From: Bacteroidia bacterium
GTDB taxonomy: Bacteria > Bacteroidota > Bacteroidia > Bacteroidales > Azobacteroidaceae
Direction of reading: 5' to 3'
DNA: 40,865 nt
Assembly (NCBI GenBank): GCA_025996895.1
Contig: BNTW01000017.1
Span: forward strand, 1-40,865
Position numbers and translations under genes: made by a program
Shown: piece by piece, positions 6,822 through 12,272 of the stretch
Position numbering within the stretch: the stretch's first letter is position 1
Layout of the letters: the number at the start of each line of letters is the position of its first letter
Notes under the pieces: model-generated
What the model was told of the DNA's origin: nothing
The model's input: the letters and a program-made list of their open reading frames with translations, nothing else
The model's database searches: none

Positions 6822-8486
6822 ATGAAAAAACATTTATTTTTGGGGGACGAAGCAATTGCCCAAGCCGCTATCGACGCGGGATTATCGGGTGTATATTCTT
6901 ATCCCGGAACGCCTTCAACCGAAATTACGGAGTATATCCAGTCGTCGCGGTTAGCGCAGGAACGGAAAATTTTTTCCAAGTGGTGCAGTAATGAAAAAAC
7001 AGCCGTAGAAACGGCTTTGGGTATGTCGTATGCCGGAAAACGGGTGCTCTCGTGTATGAAACATGTGGGGCTAAACGTGGCAGCTGATGCTTTTATGAAC
7101 GTGGCCATGTCGGGAATTAATGGTGGAATGATTATTGTTACTGCCGACGACCCTTCGATGCATTCGTCTCAAAATGAGCAAGATAACCGTGTGTATGGAA
7201 ATTTTGCCCAGATACCTGTTTTTGAGCCGTCTAATCAGCAGGAGGCTTACGACATGGTGTATGAAGGTTACGACCTTTCGGAAAAATGGGGCTATCCTAT
7301 TTTGTTGCGGATTACGACGCGCATGGCGCACTCTCGCGCGGGCGTTCAAACGCGGGAATTGAAACCGCAAAATCCGGTGCAGGTAGAAGAAAATGCACAA
7401 TCTAAATATATTTTACTTCCGGCGATTGCTCGCAAACGATATAAAGTTCTGTTAGACAAGCAAAAAGAATTTTTGGAAGCATCCGAAAATTCAAAATACA
7501 ATCAACTTTTTACCCCCCAGCCCCCTAAAGGGGGAGTCGCTTCCCAACCGCACTCGGTAAAGTCCCCTTCAGGGGATTTAGGGGTTGGTATTGTCGCTTG
7601 TGGGATTGCATTCAATTATTTGCAGGAAAATTATCCGAACGGATTTGAACATCCTGTACTGAAAATCAGCCAATATCCGTTGCCGAAAAAAAAGTTGTTG
7701 CAATTAACGGAAATGTGTGACGAAATCTTAGTGTTGGAAGACGGTTTTCCGGTGGTGGAAGAACAGCTAAAAGGCTATTTGAGTGTTGGATTGAAAATTC
7801 GTGGACGTTTGGACGGAACGCTCAACCGCGCCGGCGAACTCAATCCCGACAACGTGCGCAAAGCCTTAGGATTGGAAGTAACCACGCATTACGCCGTTCC
7901 CGAAATCGTTGAAAGTCGTCCGCCTGCCTTGTGTGCCGGTTGCGGACACCGCGATGTCTATCAGGCTTTGAATGATGTAATTAAAGAAGAATACAAAGCT
8001 GCCCGCGTATTCAGCGACATCGGTTGCTATACACTGGGTGCACTACCGCCTTTCCGGGCAATTGATTCGTGTATTGATATGGGCGCGTCCATCACAATGG
8101 CACGAGGCGCGTCGGAAGCAGGCATTTTCCCGGCGATTGCCGTCATCGGCGATTCGACTTTCACGCATTCGGGCATGACCGGATTGCTGGATTGTGTGAA
8201 TGCAAAGGCAAACGTGCTGATTATCATTTCCGACAACGAAACGACCGGCATGACCGGTGGTCAAGAATCGGCAGCGACCGGACATATTTATAATATCTGT
8301 AAAGGTATCGGTGTTGAGCCGGAGCATATCCGCGAAATCGTTCCGCTGAAAAAGAATTACAAAGAAATGAAAGCGATGGTACGCGAAGAGATTGAATATC
8401 AGGGTGTTTCGGTGATTATCCCTTGCCGGGAATGTATCCAGACGTACGCCCGAAAAGTTAAATCCGCAAAAAAAGAAAGCAAATGA
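6822..8486 (+). CDS. iorA: Indolepyruvate:ferredoxin oxidoreductase, alpha subunit
   Basis: With IorB it oxidatively decarboxylates arylpyruvates from aromatic amino acids to aryl-CoA, reducing ferredoxin; in the reverse direction it can make aromatic amino acids. The N-terminal pyruvate-binding domain begins at once (GDEAIAQAAIDAGL, YPGTPSTEI). The transketolase C-like domain starts near residue 257 (GIVACGIAF). The TPP domain has ALCAGCGHRD near residue 369 and GDSTFTHSGMTGLLD near 443, followed by ISDNETTGMTGGQ. The ferredoxin-type iron-sulfur tail of archaeal homologues is absent apart from a lone CREC. A palindromic repeat (7512-7590) is translated in frame as about 26 extra residues between the first two domains. 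The 4-base overlap with iorB indicates coupled translation. Confidence 0.93.
   Translation: MKKHLFLGDEAIAQAAIDAGLSGVYSYPGTPSTEITEYIQSSRLAQERKIFSKWCSNEKTAVETALGMSYAGKRVLSCMKHVGLNVAADAFMNVAMSGINGGMIIVTADDPSMHSSQNEQDNRVYGNFAQIPVFEPSNQQEAYDMVYEGYDLSEKWGYPILLRITTRMAHSRAGVQTRELKPQNPVQVEENAQSKYILLPAIARKRYKVLLDKQKEFLEASENSKYNQLFTPQPPKGGVASQPHSVKSPSGDLGVGIVACGIAFNYLQENYPNGFEHPVLKISQYPLPKKKLLQLTEMCDEILVLEDGFPVVEEQLKGYLSVGLKIRGRLDGTLNRAGELNPDNVRKALGLEVTTHYAVPEIVESRPPALCAGCGHRDVYQALNDVIKEEYKAARVFSDIGCYTLGALPPFRAIDSCIDMGASITMARGASEAGIFPAIAVIGDSTFTHSGMTGLLDCVNAKANVLIIISDNETTGMTGGQESAATGHIYNICKGIGVEPEHIREIVPLKKNYKEMKAMVREEIEYQGVSVIIPCRECIQTYARKVKSAKKESK
7512..7590 (+). repeat. Palindromic repeat translated in frame inside iorA
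   Basis: Two C/G-rich hairpin arms face each other: ACCCCCCAGCCCCCTAAAGG with GGGGAGT following, and AGTCCCCTTCAGGGGATTTA with GGGGTTGGT following. They are roughly complementary across a central 25-base loop. The unit resembles the dispersed 'cccctaaagggg' palindromes of Bacteroidetes. It encodes TPQPPKGGV and SPSGDLGVG within the protein. It sits in a linker, which explains why it is tolerated. Confidence 0.75.
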
Positions 8487-9055
8487 AAACAGACATCATA
8501 TTAGCCGGAGTGGGCGGACAGGGTATTTTGTCCGTGGCCGCTGTGATTGGAGAAGCCGCGTTGGAAGAAGGATTGTTTATGAAACAGGCCGAAGTGCATG
8601 GCATGAGCCAGCGGGGCGGCGATGTGCAGTCGCATCTGCGTATCAGTGACCGGCCGATAGCTTCCGATTTAATTCCGTTGGGAAATGCAGACATCATCAT
8701 TTCGCTTGAGCCGATGGAAGCGTTGCGCTACCTGCCGTATCTGAAAAAAGACGGTTGGATTGTCACGCATTCCGAGCCGTTTGAAAACATTCCTAACTAT
8801 CCCGAAATGGAAAAAGTGCGGGAAGCCTATGAGCATCTACCGAACAAAATTATTTTGAATGTTGAGCAGATTGCCAAAGAGTTGGGCACTCCCCGTTCAA
8901 GCAATATTGTACTGCTTGGCGCGGCGGCACCTTATCTGCATATCGAATTTTCCAAATTGGAAAACGGCATAAGAAGTATTTTCGGACGGAAAGGCGAAGA
9001 AATTGTGGAAATGAACTTGAAAGCGTTGCAATTTTATAAAAATATCGTACTTTAG
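8483..9055 (+). CDS. iorB: Indolepyruvate oxidoreductase, beta subunit
   Basis: A 190-aa gamma-type subunit of the 2-oxoacid:ferredoxin oxidoreductase family, the usual length for IorB. The start shows the family signature DIILAGVGGQGILSVAAVIG, followed by EVHGMSQRGGDVQSHLR near residues 38-54 and the SLEPMEALRYLPYL stretch. The ATG overlaps the iorA stop (ATGA), so the two subunits are co-translated. It completes the heterodimer with IorA. The gene that often follows in gut Bacteroidales (phenylacetate-CoA ligase) is not present here. Confidence 0.93.
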   Translation: MKTDIILAGVGGQGILSVAAVIGEAALEEGLFMKQAEVHGMSQRGGDVQSHLRISDRPIASDLIPLGNADIIISLEPMEALRYLPYLKKDGWIVTHSEPFENIPNYPEMEKVREAYEHLPNKIILNVEQIAKELGTPRSSNIVLLGAAAPYLHIEFSKLENGIRSIFGRKGEEIVEMNLKALQFYKNIVL

Positions 9056-9110
9056 TTTTGGGTATGTGTTATTCGTATTAAATTATCTACGAAGCTACGA
9101 AATTTTTCTT

Positions 9111-9695
9111 TTAAATTTTACCACTTATTGTGAAATTTAAATAGTGATCATATAAATTAGGATTTTGTAATGTTTTAATCTCTATTAATTTCATTGCACT
9201 TTCTTGTTTTTGTCCGTTGATAATCAATTGATTTGTCATTGAAGAAATGATTTCATTGGCTTTTAATGGCACATAAATTGGACGTAATGCAGATTGAAAT
9301 TCTTCGTATTTATTAAATACTGTTTGTTCTATTCCGGCAAATTCTACTATTTCTATTTCAGCATTGAAACTAATAATGGTTTGATTTTTATTTTTTAGAC
9401 GAACTATTTTCCCTTTTTCAGTCAATATTTCTTCTGTTGATAATTCACCTATTAACTGTTTTATTTGCGATAATTGGACAGTTTGAGCAGAAATGTTGAT
9501 TTGTGTTAGCATCTTCTCCTCACTATTAATCCAATATTGTGCATTTCGTTCAGGTAAATAAAAGGTCTGTTTGCCTGCTATTTCACCATAAACATACAAA
9601 TCCGTAACGAATAATTTTTGAGATAAGTCTTTGCTTAAAGCACTTAGCGATGACAAAATTTCTATGCCAAATTGAGAGTGTGATTGTTCGTTCAT
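9111..9695 (-). CDS. Uncharacterised 194-aa protein in the double-glycine peptide locus
   Basis: I do not recognise a family. The protein has no signal peptide or membrane segment, so it should be cytosolic. It begins MNEQSHSQFGIEILSSLSALS and has alternating beta-strand-like segments (KLFVTDLYVYGEIAG, TIISFNAEIEIVEF) with helical stretches between. Its ATG lies one base after the stop of the beta-barrel gene at 9697 (TAA-T-ATG), so the two are almost certainly translated together. It is the last gene of the leftward cluster that includes the exporter and the GG-leader peptide. An immunity, maturation or envelope-assembly function can only be guessed. AT content is higher than in the flanking iorB. 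Confidence 0.7.
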   Translation of the reverse strand: MNEQSHSQFGIEILSSLSALSKDLSQKLFVTDLYVYGEIAGKQTFYLPERNAQYWINSEEKMLTQINISAQTVQLSQIKQLIGELSTEEILTEKGKIVRLKNKNQTIISFNAEIEIVEFAGIEQTVFNKYEEFQSALRPIYVPLKANEIISSMTNQLIINGQKQESAMKLIEIKTLQNPNLYDHYLNFTISGKI

Positions 9696-9696
9696 A

Positions 9697-11595
9697 TTAT
9701 CGAAATAAGTAAATTATAAATCCTATTTGTAAATTAGTAATAGAAATATTATTTTTCATAGTGTTTGGATTATCATTAAATGGAATAACGGTACTTTTTC
9801 TTAAAAGAAAAAATCCATCTTTTTCCTTAATGCGCAAATCTTCTTCAGAGTGAATAGGAATCGAATAATTCATATACAATTCCATTGTAATAAATTTACT
9901 TGTTCGTTTAGCGATAGAAATTTGCGGAGAAATTACTTGTTCCTTCATTCCATAACTAAATTCTAACTCCTTTGAATCAAATCTTTTATGATTATATGTA
10001 AATGGTGTTAGATTTTCGTAAGTTCCTAAACTTCTGTAATAACCTCTATTCGATAATAATAAAGATGTCCCTAAAAATATCGGATAACCCGTATTATTCA
10101 AATTTTTTCGGAACTCAATACCTAAACTGTTTTCATTAGAGGATATATTTTTATTAAAAAAGTCGTCAGATGTTTGCCAATAAACACGCCATTTCTTAGT
10201 AATACGATAGCCAATACTTCCTTGAATTAAAGGCGATTCATGAGTTGCCGGCAGATTTGAAAGAGACATATCGCTATTTTGAAATCTTATTGAAGTACTT
10301 ATAGGGGCAAATGATATGTTTCGATAGCTAACGCCAAAACCTATAGTCAATTTTGGGGCTATTTTGATAATTCTTTCCGCAAGTGAAATTTTTCTTTTCG
10401 GCAATTCACTATTATAGATAAATAATGCTTCGTTGGTTGAAAATTGGAATCCCAATTGTTCCACATTTTCATTAGCAAGAACATCAAAATCTGTCCAACC
10501 TTTGAGATTATAATTTTCAGCCTTTGTTTCTATAATATCCGTATATTCTAATCTTCTTTCAATCGGAATTGGCCGAACGGAATCAGTTTGAATACAAGTA
10601 GTTATGTAATCAAAACTTGAATATAAGGGCGATTTTAAATGCCAACTTTCATGTTTCATTTTTACGGAAATTTGTTTTAAATGCCATTTCCCGTTTAGCT
10701 GCTCATATCGAACTTTTTCATCAGATTCTACCGGTTTTGTCATTCCTATGAACTTTTTAGCATTTTCAGAGTGTTCTGCGTGTATATCAAACGATATGTA
10801 AGCTAAATGTTTCGTATCAATTAACATACTTCCCTGCACGTTATTACTATCCTTACTTAATGGGTGAAAGTCAATTGCATAACATTCTATATCTTGAAAT
10901 GTTTTGATACCGATAAATTCATACCGGTAATGTTTGAATTTTTTCGGTTGAATAAAATTCACTCTTTGCAGTACAATATCTTCTTCAATTGGAGAAAAAG
11001 CCCCGCCAAAAAATCCCCATTGAGTTTCTTGCAATTTTTTTATTCGGGATTTTACTATTTCTATCTGTCCCGGCATTTCTCTCGTTTTAGTATAAGATTC
11101 CTTATAAACAGTCAAAACAGCTTCTATTAATTCTACCAGACTATCGTTTTGCGATGTGCTTTCTTGGAAAAATCCTTCATAACGAATTGGCTGATTTGGA
11201 TAATTTTCTGGAATTTTAGTATATGCTTTTTTCAACAAAGTAAGTAATGTACTGTCAGGCATGACATAGATTTCTTTTAGCGAATAGATCTTAGGCTTTA
11301 ATTGAATAGATAAAGGACTAACAATTCTTGAAATTAACAGGCTATCAGCTTCATAGCCAATACACGTAAAATAGAGATAACCATTTGTTTTAGAATTAGG
11401 TATATTAATTGAAAAAATACCTTTATCGGTTGATAAAGTTCCAGTTTTGTTGTCTTTAGTAAAAATACTGACTTTGGAAACAGGTGTCAATGTTTCTTCG
11501 TCTAAAATATTTCCAAATAGTCGAACAGACTGAGAATATACATAGGTTCTCAATGAAAAAAACAATAGAATTAATATTAATTTTACGCTTGACAT
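9697..11595 (-). CDS. Outer-membrane protein: CarboxypepD_reg-like domain plus beta-barrel
   Basis: A 632-aa protein with a signal peptide (to about residue 21, YSQ). A carboxypeptidase-regulatory-like beta-sandwich follows at about residues 24-100 (VRLFGNILDEETLTPVSKVS, GIFSINIP, YLYFTCIGYEADSL), the domain that also starts many SusC/TonB-dependent proteins. The middle region (about 110-350) has LLTLLKKAYTKIPENYPNQP and YEGFFQES, similar to the DUF5686-type group. The last 200 residues are amphipathic strands typical of a barrel, ending in IGFIIYLFR with a terminal aromatic/Arg. No TonB plug domain is seen. It lies directly downstream of the GG-leader peptide and upstream of the 194-aa gene on the same strand. 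Role is inferred only: a receptor, export channel or envelope partner of the peptide system. Confidence 0.7.
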   Translation of the reverse strand: MSSVKLILILLFFSLRTYVYSQSVRLFGNILDEETLTPVSKVSIFTKDNKTGTLSTDKGIFSINIPNSKTNGYLYFTCIGYEADSLLISRIVSPLSIQLKPKIYSLKEIYVMPDSTLLTLLKKAYTKIPENYPNQPIRYEGFFQESTSQNDSLVELIEAVLTVYKESYTKTREMPGQIEIVKSRIKKLQETQWGFFGGAFSPIEEDIVLQRVNFIQPKKFKHYRYEFIGIKTFQDIECYAIDFHPLSKDSNNVQGSMLIDTKHLAYISFDIHAEHSENAKKFIGMTKPVESDEKVRYEQLNGKWHLKQISVKMKHESWHLKSPLYSSFDYITTCIQTDSVRPIPIERRLEYTDIIETKAENYNLKGWTDFDVLANENVEQLGFQFSTNEALFIYNSELPKRKISLAERIIKIAPKLTIGFGVSYRNISFAPISTSIRFQNSDMSLSNLPATHESPLIQGSIGYRITKKWRVYWQTSDDFFNKNISSNENSLGIEFRKNLNNTGYPIFLGTSLLLSNRGYYRSLGTYENLTPFTYNHKRFDSKELEFSYGMKEQVISPQISIAKRTSKFITMELYMNYSIPIHSEEDLRIKEKDGFFLLRKSTVIPFNDNPNTMKNNISITNLQIGFIIYLFR

Positions 11596-11614
11596 TTTTA
11601 ATATATTTCGACAA

Positions 11615-11658
11615 AAATTGTCCTAAAAACTGAATATCTTAATTTTTTAGGACAATTT
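11615..11658 (-). terminator. Strong hairpin between the GG-peptide gene and the outer-membrane gene
   Basis: AAATTGTCCTAAAAA at 11615-11629 and TTTTTAGGACAATTT at 11644-11658 are perfect 15-base complements around a 14-base loop. On the minus strand the hairpin follows the peptide stop codon by about 18 bases and is followed by a short U tract. It could be an intrinsic (partial) terminator or an RNA stabiliser that yields more peptide mRNA than downstream mRNA. Confidence 0.65.
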
Positions 11659-11676
11659 CGCGAGTTTTTATAACAT

Positions 11677-11832
11677 TTATAAAAGACCGGCAAGAGCAAA
11701 AGCACCATAAGCAAGGACGATAAGCACTACACCAAGAATGCTTTCTAAACTCCATTTTCCTCCTTCAATAGACATCAATTCACTCATGTTCATTTCAGAT
11801 ACGCCGTAAGCGTTTAAATCCAATGTTTTCAT
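11677..11832 (-). CDS. Double-glycine leader peptide (bacteriocin-like), 51 aa
   Basis: A short frame on the minus strand, ATG at 11832-11830 and TAA at 11679-11677. The first 25 residues form a classical Bacteroidetes GG leader: they begin MKTLDLNAYGVSEMN and end SELMSIEGG, with the expected Leu/Met/Ile positions before Gly24-Gly25. Cleavage would release a 26-residue core beginning KWSLESILGVVLIVLAYG, hydrophobic, Gly/Ala-containing, without Cys, ending in LAGLL. Such a core is membrane-active in type. The matching C39 peptidase/ABC exporter is two genes upstream on the same strand (12273). Function (bacteriocin, signal or lytic peptide) is inferred from this pairing. No second copy was found in the neighbouring gaps. 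Confidence 0.85.
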   Translation of the reverse strand: MKTLDLNAYGVSEMNMSELMSIEGGKWSLESILGVVLIVLAYGAFALAGLL

Positions 11833-11839
11833 AAAATTA

Positions 11840-11870
11840 CAAATTTATAAAATTAGACCATTATTGCAAA
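11840..11870 (-). promoter_or_regulatory. Consensus promoter abutting the GG-peptide start codon
   Basis: Read on the minus strand, TTTG (11870-11867), 19 bases, and TAAATTTG (11847-11840) match the Bacteroidetes consensus exactly. Transcription would start about 7 bases further, at or within 0-3 bases of the ATG at 11832, predicting a leaderless or nearly leaderless peptide mRNA. The AT-rich context makes chance occurrence possible. Confidence 0.6.
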
Positions 11871-11948
11871 CAATTTTTGCCTGCAAATCATTTAAAATTT
11901 TTGCGTGCACTCAAAAAACTCCGTTTGATAGTGCGAAATTAGCAGTAT

Positions 11949-12260
11949 TCACTGCACAAAAAAAGCAGTAAAAGAAAAAGTTAAAATACTTCCTGCAAAA
12001 ATATTCTCTTGTTCTTGAGGCGATATGCACCGGAACGTACAGGAAATTTTCATTTCAAAGGGTTTTCGATAAAAATAGGTTCGATTTCGACGGGAATAAT
12101 CAATCGGCGCACCCAAATCTCTCATTTCTTCGATAACCGCATGTAAATGCCGTTCGCTGATGCCTAATTTTTTTGCGAAAATAACTGGCACGCCGGTACA
12201 AGATTGATCAATGAATTTGTGCAGACGGTTCAACATCTCTATTTGCTTAAATAACATCAT
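11949..12260 (-). CDS. Small helix-turn-helix protein of the GG-peptide locus
   Basis: A 103-aa protein. Residues about 8-60 form a winged-helix/HTH domain: EMLNRLHKFIDQ, then VIFAKKLGISERHLHAVIEEM as the HTH core, then LGAPIDYSRRNRTYFY as the wing. Similar small HTH proteins accompany GG-leader peptide genes in Bacteroidetes genomes, in my recollection. The C-terminal 30 residues are unusually hydrophobic and aromatic (FAGSILTFSFTAFF). The gene lies 12 bases after the exporter stop and 116 bases before the peptide, all on the minus strand. A role as the local regulator is inferred. Confidence 0.7.
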   Translation of the reverse strand: MMLFKQIEMLNRLHKFIDQSCTGVPVIFAKKLGISERHLHAVIEEMRDLGAPIDYSRRNRTYFYRKPFEMKISCTFRCISPQEQENIFAGSILTFSFTAFFVQ

Positions 12261-12272
12261 AAATTTCAGTAT

